From Flavobacteriales bacterium UBA7382 (GTDB lineage Bacteria; Bacteroidota; Bacteroidia; Flavobacteriales_D; Sanyastnellaceae), in contig DKNS01000119.1 of assembly GCA_002469765.1 (NCBI GenBank), forward strand, positions 1-10,965: DNA of 10,965 nucleotides, read 5' to 3'. Positions 1-6,311 of the stretch are shown one piece after another (positions within the stretch are counted from its first letter, which is position 1; each line of letters begins with the position of its first letter). A program made the translations under genes and the position numbers. The notes beneath the pieces are model-generated. The model did no database searches. It saw only the letters and a program-made list of their open reading frames with translations, and had not been told where the DNA came from.

Positions 1-1767
1 AACCTTGTGGTTTCTATTTCTAGCAATGGCTTCTATTCCTTGAAAGACTAAGCTTTGTCTCATCACTCCCAAGTCACTGCTAAGGGGATTGAGTATTTCC
101 ACGACAGCTTTAGGGTTTAAATCTCTGTCATTCACACTTTCAGCATACGATGCCTTTGAAAGTGAATTTGACATGATTTCATTAAACCCTTTTGCAACTA
201 GAGTTGAAGCCCAACCAAAAATTAAATCCTCTCGGTTAGGTCTTTGAGGGATTTCTAAAGTGCTAGAAATTCTTGTAGGAATATCGATTTGATCGAATCC
301 GTGAATCCTTAAAATTTCTTCTATAACATCTGCAGGCCTAGTTACATCAGATCTATAAGCAGGAACTTTTAAAAATAGTGTTGTGTCAGTTTGGGATACA
401 ATCTCAATATCGAGAGAGTTCAAAATTGATGCTACTCTATCTCTATCTATAGGATCTCCAATAACTCTATCCATCATCTCCCAATCCATTTCAACTTTTG
501 AGCCTTCTACCTCGTCATTGCTCACAACATGAGTTGCCCCAAAGATTTCTCCCCCAGCCCAATCCATAATTAATTGGCTCACTCGTTTAGCTGCTTCCTC
601 AACTAAATTAGGGTCGACATGTCTTTCGAATCTGAAAGAAGCATCGGTAGAAAGTCCATGTCTTTTTGCTGATTTTCTAATTGAAACTGGATTGAAGAAT
701 GCAGACTCTATAAGAACCTTGGTTGTGCTTTCGCTAACTCCGTGTTCTGCACTGCCAAACACTCCAGCAATACACATAGCATCATTTGCATCAGCTATAA
801 CTAAGTCTAAAGGATGGAGGTTCCTTTCTTCATCGTCAAGAGTTGTAATCTTTTCTCCCTTTTTTGCTAGCCTAACAACAATTTCTTCTCCGCCAATTTT
901 GTCATAATCGAAAGCGTGTAGTGGTTGTCCTAATTCGTGAAGTACATAGTTTGTAGCATCTACAACATTGTTGATAGGTGCTACCCCAATTGCTTTTAAA
1001 AATTGTTGAACGTGGTTTGGAGAAGGGCCAATCTTAACTCCATCTATCCCCACCAATGCATACTTAGTAGCTAAATCTACTGCATGAACTTTTGACTTAA
1101 GAGATGCAAAACCGCTATCGAAATCGATATCAGCACCTTCAGGAACGATAACTGTTTCTAAATCTTTTTCTAAAACTCCATTAACAGTTCCGTGGATTAA
1201 ACCTGACCTCAAATCTCTTGCTACCCCGAAGTGGCCCATAGCATCATTGCGATTTGGCGTAAGTCCGATTTCTAAAACTTCATCTGTACCTACGTTAAAT
1301 GCGTCACATACTAATGAACCTGCTTTAAGATTTGCATCTAATTCCATGATACCTCCAGTATCCTCACCTAACCCCACTTCATCAGGACCGCATAGCATAC
1401 CATTACTTACTTCGCCTCTAATTTTGCCTTTTTTAATTTTAATAGGTTTTCCACTTATAGGATAAATCCATGTACCAGGTTTTGCTACTATTACATTGAG
1501 TCCTTTTACAGCGTTGGGCGCTCCACAAACAATATTTAAATTTTCTTCACCAACATCAACCGTGCAAACTCTAAGGCGATCAGCATTAGGGTGTTGTTCG
1601 CAATCAGTAATTTTCCCAACTACTAATCCCTTCAATCCTCCTAGAATGTCTTCAACGGTTTCAACCCCTTCAATTTCTAATCCAGTTGCTGTTAAAACAG
1701 CAGCTGCATCAGTAGCTAAAACACTTGTAGGTAAAAATTCTTTAATCTTTCTGTACGATACCTTCAT
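1..1767 (-). CDS. pheT: Phenylalanine--tRNA ligase beta subunit, partial (C-terminus beyond left edge)
   Basis: This is the beta subunit of the cytoplasmic alpha2-beta2 phenylalanyl-tRNA synthetase, which charges tRNA-Phe and edits Tyr-tRNA-Phe. The frame is open from ATG at 1767 to base 1, giving 589 codons of an expected roughly 800. In order: an N-terminal segment; an EMAP-like tRNA-binding domain at about residues 40-150 (HPNADRLRV, GKIRGEVSNGMLC); a B3/4 editing domain at about 210-385 with LGQPLHAFD (His284) and IESAFF (Glu354), matching the family's editing-site His and Glu; a B5 domain at about 415-490 (AYRSDVTRPADVIEEI); then the start of the pseudo-catalytic core (NPLSSDLGVMRQSL). 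No internal stop or frameshift is seen. The gene is AT-rich: of 27 Arg codons I count 18 AGA, 5 AGG, 2 CGC and 2 CGA, whereas pheS has no AGA or AGG. That suggests transfer from an AT-richer relative or a chimeric join. Identity is very secure. Confidence 0.96.
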   Translation of the reverse strand, partial: MKVSYRKIKEFLPTSVLATDAAAVLTATGLEIEGVETVEDILGGLKGLVVGKITDCEQHPNADRLRVCTVDVGEENLNIVCGAPNAVKGLNVIVAKPGTWIYPISGKPIKIKKGKIRGEVSNGMLCGPDEVGLGEDTGGIMELDANLKAGSLVCDAFNVGTDEVLEIGLTPNRNDAMGHFGVARDLRSGLIHGTVNGVLEKDLETVIVPEGADIDFDSGFASLKSKVHAVDLATKYALVGIDGVKIGPSPNHVQQFLKAIGVAPINNVVDATNYVLHELGQPLHAFDYDKIGGEEIVVRLAKKGEKITTLDDEERNLHPLDLVIADANDAMCIAGVFGSAEHGVSESTTKVLIESAFFNPVSIRKSAKRHGLSTDASFRFERHVDPNLVEEAAKRVSQLIMDWAGGEIFGATHVVSNDEVEGSKVEMDWEMMDRVIGDPIDRDRVASILNSLDIEIVSQTDTTLFLKVPAYRSDVTRPADVIEEILRIHGFDQIDIPTRISSTLEIPQRPNREDLIFGWASTLVAKGFNEIMSNSLSKASYAESVNDRDLNPKAVVEILNPLSSDLGVMRQSLVFQGIEAIARNRNHKV

Positions 1768-1786
1768 GGTCAATCTTAAAGTTGGT

Positions 1787-1803
1787 CAAAGTTACTAACT
1801 TTG
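1787..1803. promoter_or_regulatory. Perfect 17-bp palindrome forming two back-to-back -7 promoter boxes
   Basis: The sequence is CAAAGTTA-C-TAACTTTG, with two perfect 8-bp arms around one central base. Each arm read outward is TAACTTTG, an exact match to the Bacteroidota -7 consensus TAnnTTTG. The plus-strand box (1796-1803) lies 11 bases before tRNA-Pro. The minus-strand box (1794-1787) lies 19 bases before the pheT ATG. I see no convincing -33 TTTG at the usual distance on either strand. After the box, the tRNA side is GC-rich (1804-1810) and the pheT side is AT-rich. Calling it a divergent promoter is inference from consensus and position; it could instead, or also, be an operator for a dimeric regulator. 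Confidence 0.65.
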
Positions 1804-1814
1804 CGCCCCCGATT

Positions 1815-1887
1815 CGGGATGTAGCTCAGTTGGTAGAGTACGCGTCTGGGGGACGTGTGGTCGCTGGTTCAAGTCCAGTCATCCCGA
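1815..1887 (+). tRNA. tRNA-Pro, anticodon GGG
   Basis: All four arms fold by eye. The acceptor stem is 1815-1821 with 1880-1886 (7 of 7 pairs). The D arm is GCTC (1824-1827) with GAGT (1836-1839). The anticodon stem is 1841-1845 with 1853-1857, including one G-U pair, around loop CTGGGGG with anticodon GGG at 1848-1850. The T arm is 1863-1867 with 1875-1879 around TTCAAGT. The C1-G72 pair and discriminator A73 (1887) are the known bacterial proline identity features. CCA is not encoded, since the bases after A1887 are CAG, so CCA must be added after transcription. This tRNA reads CCC and CCU codons. Confidence 0.96.
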
Positions 1888-1890
1888 CAG

Positions 1891-1918
1891 AAAGCCACGG
1901 TCAAACGTGGCTTTTTTT
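1891..1918 (+). terminator. Intrinsic terminator of tRNA-Pro
   Basis: A perfect 9-bp stem, AAAGCCACG (1891-1899) with CGTGGCTTT (1906-1914), closes a 6-base loop (GTCAAA). Its 3' arm runs into a T tract at 1912-1918. It starts four bases after the mature tRNA end, so the tRNA is probably a single-gene transcript. The opposite strand has no T run after the stem, so it should act only on plus-strand transcription. Confidence 0.9.
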
Positions 1919-1946
1919 GTGCCCTTTGTCAACCTTTGCATCGCCG

Positions 1947-2315
1947 ATGGATTACGCATTTGAAAAAGACTGGAAGACGTTGGTCACCAAAATGACGGAC
2001 CGCTTCGGAGAAGAGCCGGACGTGACGACGATGGTGTTCGCCGTGGGATTGCAAGAAGCAGGTCAGGGCGCACGCAGGTACAAGAAGGACGAGAAGATGG
2101 ACCTGATGCATGTGGGTGTGTGCACTTTGCTCGAGCCTTCGGGCCATTACGTGCGCGAGGGGGAAGACGAAGACGGGTGGCCTCATTTCACCGAGGGAGA
2201 ATCGCTTCCTGCACTGAGCCCAGCGGAGCAAGAGACCATGATGAAGCGAGCCCTCTTGGACTACTTCGCAGCGTGGATCGGAAGAGAAGAGGAGGAGAAC
2301 AAGGGGTTGGACTGA
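1947..2315 (+). CDS. Small acidic conserved-type hypothetical protein
   Basis: A 122-residue soluble protein with no signal peptide or membrane segment. The frame is open further upstream, but that part crosses the tRNA and its terminator, so the ATG at 1947 (MDYAFEKDWKTL) is the sensible start. Visible features are a hydrophobic stretch TTMVFAVGLQEAGQG at about 27-41, a charged segment KKDEKMDLMHVGVCTLL, then GHYVREGEDEDGWPHF, and a C-terminal helix (MKRALLDYFAAW) ending in a Glu-rich tail. The general pattern reminds me of uncharacterised Bacteroidota proteins, but I cannot name a family or function. AACCTTTG at 1931-1938 is one base off the -7 consensus and sits only 8 bases before the ATG. 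GC content (about 60% in a sampled row) matches the rest of the window, so the base composition changes between 1767 and here. Confidence 0.8.
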   Translation: MDYAFEKDWKTLVTKMTDRFGEEPDVTTMVFAVGLQEAGQGARRYKKDEKMDLMHVGVCTLLEPSGHYVREGEDEDGWPHFTEGESLPALSPAEQETMMKRALLDYFAAWIGREEEENKGLD

Positions 2316-2358
2316 CCAAGGGTCACTCCATGATGACCTTCGTGTCGTTGGTCATCAT
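2313..2358. terminator. Nested TGACC/GGTCA inverted repeats at a convergent gene end
   Basis: Two inverted repeats follow one another. TGACC-AAG-GGTCA (2313-2325) contains the plus-strand stop TGA of the 1947 gene and the minus-strand stop of the lipoprotein gene. ATGATGACC (2330-2338) and GGTCATCAT (2350-2358) form a 9-bp stem with an 11-base loop inside the lipoprotein's last codons, followed on the plus strand by TTCTT. It could terminate transcription from the 1947 gene. The T tract is weak and the loop is long, so this is tentative. Confidence 0.35.
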
Positions 2359-2703
2359 TTCTTCGATCTTGATGAGGCCGGTCCCGTTCAACGCCCCTTT
2401 GGTGCATTCGACGTCAAGTACTGCGAAGCCGGCCTGACCCGCCACATAGTAAGGGGAGAAGTTGAAGGAGGTGAACCCTTCGTTCGAGGTCACCTGTGTT
2501 GTGTCGAAGCGGGGCTCGCCGACAAAATCTTCGTCCAGGGATCCCAAGGCAAACAGGCGAACGGACGCGTCAGACACAGGTACTTCTTCGCCAGCCTCCA
2601 TGCGCACTACGTAAACGTTGGCGATGGTTTCATCCATTTCGTAACATCCTGCCATGAGGAGGATGGAAGCGGTGGCGAGGGCGGTGGAGAAAATGCGATT
2701 CAT
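2323..2703 (-). CDS. Small secreted lipoprotein, function unknown
   Basis: A 126-residue protein with a signal peptide of type II: MNR, a hydrophobic stretch, then lipobox LMAGC with the lipidated Cys at residue 20. The next residues (YEMDE) are acidic, as often seen after the Cys in Bacteroidota surface lipoproteins. The mature part alternates short hydrophobic and polar stretches (ANVYVVRM, SDASVRLFALG, EGFTSFNFSPYYVAGQAGFAVLDV). That pattern suggests a single beta-sandwich domain resembling the carboxypeptidase-regulatory/CNA-B type; this is inference only. GAAGAAGA precedes the ATG. The gene lies divergent from the cyclophilin lipoprotein with a 51-bp gap and converges on the 1947 gene with a 7-bp gap. 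I cannot assign a function. Confidence 0.8.
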   Translation of the reverse strand: MNRIFSTALATASILLMAGCYEMDETIANVYVVRMEAGEEVPVSDASVRLFALGSLDEDFVGEPRFDTTQVTSNEGFTSFNFSPYYVAGQAGFAVLDVECTKGALNGTGLIKIEEMMTNDTKVIME

Positions 2704-2729
2704 GGTCTTCTTCTTGTCAGGGCAGGGTC

Positions 2730-2737
2730 TAACTTTG
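2730..2737 (+). promoter_or_regulatory. -7 promoter box (TAACTTTG) of the cyclophilin-pheS operon
   Basis: An exact TAnnTTTG match, identical base for base to the two boxes at 1787-1803. It lies 17 bases before the first ATG at 2755, implying a leader of about 10 bases. No good -33 TTTG is seen at the expected spacing; TTG at 2714-2716 is too close. Confidence 0.55.
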
Positions 2738-2754
2738 TCCGTCAGACCTCAAAG

Positions 2755-3534
2755 ATGATGAAAAAAGCACAAATGCGTTTGTCCACTTCCACCTTCTTCA
2801 CCGCGACGTTGTTGACTGCGGTGGCCCTGTTGTTCATGTCGGCATCCGGCTGCGATTCCGCGGCGGAAGGCCAAGCGGCGCCCACAGGTCCAGTGAAGGT
2901 GCAAATCGACACCCGGTTTGGGCCCATGATTGTGCAATTGAGTGATTCTACCCCACAACATCGCGACAATTTTGTCAAGCTTGTGGAGGAAGGATTTTAC
3001 GACAGCTTGTTGTTCCACCGTGTCATCAAGGAATTCATGGTGCAAGGGGGCGATCCCCAGAGCAAGGATGCGTCGGAAAATGCCCGCTTAGGTGGCGGTG
3101 GCCCTGGCTACACCATCGAAGCTGAAATCCGCCCCGACCACTTGCATGTCAAGGGGGCGCTTGCTGCGGCTCGTCAGGGCGACAACGTCAATCCAGAAAA
3201 GCGCAGCTCGGGAAGCCAGTTCTACTTGGTGCACGGGAGGCCGTTTAGTGAAGTGGAGATGTCTGGCATTGAGGGGCGGATTGCCAATTTTGCCAACGAA
3301 TACGGAAACGGTTTGCATAACGTGGAGAACGGACAATTCGTGTATTCTGCAGAATCTCGCGAAGCTTATCAGCGGTTGGGAGGCACGCCCTTCTTGGACA
3401 TGCAGTACACCGTCTTTGGCTACGTCGTGGAAGGGTTGAACATCATCGACAGCATTGCTTCTGTGGAGACGGACCGCCGACGAGGCGACCGTCCCGTCGA
3501 GGAGGTGGTGATGCGCATGAAGCGCCTGAACTGA
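2755..3534 (+). CDS. Lipoprotein cyclophilin-type peptidyl-prolyl cis-trans isomerase
   Basis: This 259-residue enzyme would catalyse cis-trans isomerisation of X-Pro bonds in proteins outside the cytoplasm. The N-terminus (MMKK, then a hydrophobic run) ends in SASGC with Cys33, a lipoprotein signal, so it is probably anchored in the periplasm or outer membrane. Cyclophilin motifs follow in order: LLFHRVIKEFMVQGGD with the catalytic Arg of FHRV and the Gln of QGGD, HLHVKGALAAAR, GSQFYLVHG, and TVFGYVVEGLNIIDSIA. Between GSQFYLVHG and the C-terminal motif lies an extra segment of about 50 residues (VEMSGIEG to LGGTPFLDM), longer than in minimal cyclophilins. Either of two tandem ATGs (2755, 2758) could start it; 2755 is reported. 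The stop is 7 bases before pheS, suggesting co-transcription. Confidence 0.93.
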   Translation: MMKKAQMRLSTSTFFTATLLTAVALLFMSASGCDSAAEGQAAPTGPVKVQIDTRFGPMIVQLSDSTPQHRDNFVKLVEEGFYDSLLFHRVIKEFMVQGGDPQSKDASENARLGGGGPGYTIEAEIRPDHLHVKGALAAARQGDNVNPEKRSSGSQFYLVHGRPFSEVEMSGIEGRIANFANEYGNGLHNVENGQFVYSAESREAYQRLGGTPFLDMQYTVFGYVVEGLNIIDSIASVETDRRRGDRPVEEVVMRMKRLN

Positions 3535-3541
3535 GACTTCC

Positions 3542-4558
3542 ATGAAGGCGCGCATTGGACAATTGATGGCTGAAGTGGCTGCGGCGGAGTTTTCTGGCGC
3601 GGACGAGGTGGAAGAGTTCCGCGTTGCGTATTTGGGCCGAAAAGGCAAGATGAAGGACCTCATGGCCGCTTTCAAGGAGGTGCCAGGAGACCAAAAACGG
3701 GAGCTGGGCCCCATGCTCAATGCGTTGAAGCAGGCCGTCGAGGACAAGGTGAAAGCCGCATCTGGCGAAACTTCTTCCAGCGTCAAGGCCTCCGGCCTGG
3801 ACGCCACCCGCCCTTCTGGAGGTGTGCCTCTGGGCACCCACCATCCCTTGCAGGTCGTCCGCCGGGAAATCGTGGACATCTTTCAAAATATGGGGTTCGC
3901 CGTGGCGGAAGGTCCAGAGATTGAAGACGACTGGCATGTGTTCAGCGGCTTGAACTTCCCGCCAGAGCACCCTGCACGTGACATGCAGGACACCTTTTTC
4001 GTGGAGCGGAACCCGGATGTGCTGCTGCGCACCCACACCAGTTCTGTGCAGGTCCGTGAGATGGAAAAGCGCAAGCCACCCATGCGTTTGATCATGCCTG
4101 GTCGTGTGTTCCGCAACGAAGCCATTTCTGCACGTGCGCACTGCATGTTCCACCAAATCGAAGGCCTCTACATCGACAAGGACGTTTCGTTTGCCGATTT
4201 GAAGCAAACCCTTCTGCACTTCGCGCGCTGCTTCTTCGGACCGGACACGAAAATTCGTCTGCGTCCCTCGTACTTCCCATTCACTGAGCCGAGTGCGGAG
4301 GTGGACGTTTACTGGGGTTTGAAGACCGAGGTCGACAAGCGCATCACCAAGGGCACAGGGTGGCTTGAGATTTTGGGCTGCGGCATGGTAGATCCCAACG
4401 TGCTAGAGGCCAACGGCATCGACCCCAACGTGTACAGTGGATTCGCCTTCGGCATGGGAATCGAGCGCATTTCAATGCTGCGATACCAAATCGGCGACCT
4501 GCGCCATTTCTTTGAGAACGACCGCCGGTTCTTGGATCAGTTCGCTGGAGAGCGCTGA
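3542..4558 (+). CDS. pheS: Phenylalanine--tRNA ligase alpha subunit
   Basis: A 338-residue class II synthetase subunit, normal length for the family, carrying the catalytic site for Phe-AMP formation and tRNA-Phe charging with PheT. Residues 1-80 form the N-terminal helical tRNA-contacting arm. The catalytic core shows HPARDMQDTF (143-152), LLRTHTSSVQVR (161-172), motif 2 (GRVFRNEAISARAHCMFHQIEG region, 187-208), SYFPFTEPSAEVDV (243-256, with Phe245 and Phe247 of the Phe pocket) and motif 3 (GFAFGMGIERI, 300-310). Ala302 is the small residue at the position of E. coli Ala294, so ordinary Phe selectivity is expected. It follows the cyclophilin stop by 7 bases and has no clear ribosome-binding site. 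All of its Arg codons are CGN, unlike pheT. Its last 22 bp overlap the convergent TPR gene. Confidence 0.97.
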   Translation: MKARIGQLMAEVAAAEFSGADEVEEFRVAYLGRKGKMKDLMAAFKEVPGDQKRELGPMLNALKQAVEDKVKAASGETSSSVKASGLDATRPSGGVPLGTHHPLQVVRREIVDIFQNMGFAVAEGPEIEDDWHVFSGLNFPPEHPARDMQDTFFVERNPDVLLRTHTSSVQVREMEKRKPPMRLIMPGRVFRNEAISARAHCMFHQIEGLYIDKDVSFADLKQTLLHFARCFFGPDTKIRLRPSYFPFTEPSAEVDVYWGLKTEVDKRITKGTGWLEILGCGMVDPNVLEANGIDPNVYSGFAFGMGIERISMLRYQIGDLRHFFENDRRFLDQFAGER

Positions 4559-6231
4559 TCCTCAGAATGGGGGAGGAGGAAGGTCAGCGCCAATTCGCCG
4601 GTGGCCTTCTTTTCGACAGTGAATCGGCCGGCCAGCTTTTCAATCTGGACGAGCACAGGGTTCCAAGTCGAGCTGTGTTCACCTCCTGCGAACATGCGCT
4701 GGAGTTCCTGGGTGGAAGGTGAATCCGGACCATCCAGTTGCACCTGGATGCCATGCCAGTCGTTGCGGATGACCCCTTGAATGGAAGCGTCTTTGGGTGT
4801 GTGCACCAGCAAGCGCTTTAAGGTGACCGAGAGCAAGGAAAGCAGCCCCTCTGGGGCAGACTGCCCTTCGGAGTCGCCTTGCAATTCCCACTCCACATTG
4901 GTGCCATGGTCCATTTCCAAAGACGCGATGATGTCCTCGAAGTCCAAACGGTTGGGCCTTGTTAGGATTTCCTCTACCCCACCCTCCGCATTCACGATGA
5001 GGTCGGCCGCGGCAACAGAATCTAAATGGTCTTGGGGTTGAATCATCCGTTGCATCCGAAGGGAGCGGACTCGCTCGCGGCGCAAGGTGCGTTTCAGTTC
5101 GTTGGCCCGCATGCCGGCGGCCAAAAGTCCCAAGAGAATGAGTGCGCAAGCAAACGGCCACGCGCCGGGGTTTGTACCGGAAGTCATGGCCTCGGCTGCC
5201 GCCAATTCGAAGGGGTCCAGTGGGAGGACGGCATGGGTTTCGAAGGTCTTGGCTTCTTTGGATGCCTTGGTGGCGTTCAGCACTGCCAGGGTGAGACTGT
5301 CCGCCAAATTCAAGTGTCGCAAGGCCGACGCCGTGGCGCCGCGTGATTCTTCGAAGCGCGCTTGTGTCCGTGCCACGCGTGCCCTGAGGCCAAGGTCGTC
5401 CAACAGCTCGGCTGTCCGTCCAGCTTCATGAAACGCCAACAACGCTTCAAGGGGCTTGTTGGCCAACTCGGCAGACCGGGCCACCTTGAGTTGAGACAGG
5501 GTCCAGGCCGTCGGATCGGCAATGGGGTCGGTGAGGGTGTTGATTTTTCGCGACAACACCAAGGCCTCTGAGTAACGATCTTCTGCAGTGAGCAGGGTGT
5601 GCAGGTGGTTCAACTCGTCGGTCACCAAGCAGCGCTGGGAAGGTTTGGCCTGGCGGATGAACTCGCTCAAAGGCAATTCGTCCAAGCCCTTGCCCAACAT
5701 GGCCCCTGATTGCAACGCAATCCCGGCCGCTTCGGGGACTTGGATTTGCGAGGCCATCTCCCATGTCCGCTGCCAATGCCCTTCAGCAAAATGCAATCTC
5801 GCGAGGGCGAGGTGGACCTCCTTCAGCGCTGGGGCATGCGGTCCCCATTCGAGTTCTTGCTCAAGCAGGTCGATCGCGTCAGAGGTCCAGCCGCTTGAAA
5901 GCAAGTGGTGCGCGATGTCCAAGACCAGGGGGGTCCGCACAGCCGTTGGGCATGTGCCGCATTGCCCGGAGGCGGCCATGAGGTGGGGACGTGCTTCAGA
6001 TGCATTCCCTGCATTCCACTGGATGTGGCCCAAGCCGGCCTCAATTCTTGCAAAGTCGCAGCCGGTCAACGTCTCCGTGCCAAGCCTCCGATAGAGGGTC
6101 AGGGCCTGGACCATTTTGCCGGATTGTCGGAGGCTGTCGGCACGGGCCAGGTCCATTGAACTGCCCCATGTTTGAATGGGCGAGGCCATCTGGGCGAGGG
6201 CAATCCACAACAGAAACAATCCTTGGCGCAT
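4537..6231 (-). CDS. TPR-repeat membrane protein with degenerate histidine-kinase-like C-terminal domain
   Basis: A 564-residue protein from ATG 6231; an in-frame TTG at 6255 is possible, but 6231 gives a cleaner signal peptide (MRQGLFLLWIALAQ). Residues about 27-320 are helical with TPR-like spacing of Ala, Leu and Tyr (ADSLRQSGKMVQALTLYRRLG, RYSEALVLSRKI, KPLEALLAFHEAG). One membrane segment lies at about 358-374 (WPFACALILLGLLAAGM), followed by a basic helix (LKRTLRRERVRSLRMQRM). Residues about 435-555 resemble a GHKL ATPase fold: LLSLLSVTLKRLLVHTP where the N box would be, DGPDSPS where the DxGxG box would be, and LAGRFTVEKKATGELALTFLLP like the last strands. The N-box Asn and the Gly-rich box are not recognisable and no H box with a phosphorylatable His is evident. 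Layout matches Bacteroidota TPR sensor kinases; I infer a pseudokinase or scaffold. It lies 80 bp after the M28 gene on the same strand. Confidence 0.72.
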   Translation of the reverse strand: MRQGLFLLWIALAQMASPIQTWGSSMDLARADSLRQSGKMVQALTLYRRLGTETLTGCDFARIEAGLGHIQWNAGNASEARPHLMAASGQCGTCPTAVRTPLVLDIAHHLLSSGWTSDAIDLLEQELEWGPHAPALKEVHLALARLHFAEGHWQRTWEMASQIQVPEAAGIALQSGAMLGKGLDELPLSEFIRQAKPSQRCLVTDELNHLHTLLTAEDRYSEALVLSRKINTLTDPIADPTAWTLSQLKVARSAELANKPLEALLAFHEAGRTAELLDDLGLRARVARTQARFEESRGATASALRHLNLADSLTLAVLNATKASKEAKTFETHAVLPLDPFELAAAEAMTSGTNPGAWPFACALILLGLLAAGMRANELKRTLRRERVRSLRMQRMIQPQDHLDSVAAADLIVNAEGGVEEILTRPNRLDFEDIIASLEMDHGTNVEWELQGDSEGQSAPEGLLSLLSVTLKRLLVHTPKDASIQGVIRNDWHGIQVQLDGPDSPSTQELQRMFAGGEHSSTWNPVLVQIEKLAGRFTVEKKATGELALTFLLPHSEDQRSPAN

Positions 6232-6311
6232 GGCATCCAAGGTACTTGAGTCCAACAGGCGCAGGGAAGGGTGGTCAGACGGTTTCTGACAGCGTGCCGT
6301 GAATCATTTGA

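Noticed and set aside
1782..1946. Upstream extension of the 1947 gene reading through the tRNA
   Set aside because: It crosses a complete tRNA and a strong terminator, so the ATG at 1947 is used as the start.
3088..4219. Minus-strand open frames opposite the cyclophilin gene and pheS
   Set aside because: Antisense to genes with complete motifs; compositions rich in His, Arg and Ser are typical of shadow frames.
6274..6290. GTCAGA/TCTGAC hairpin between the M28 and TPR genes
   Set aside because: Only a 6-bp stem and no T tract on the minus strand, so not supported as a terminator.
6232..6311. Gap between the M28 and TPR genes as a promoter region
   Set aside because: TACCTTGG near the TPR start is one base off the -7 consensus, and no -33 element fits; too weak to annotate.
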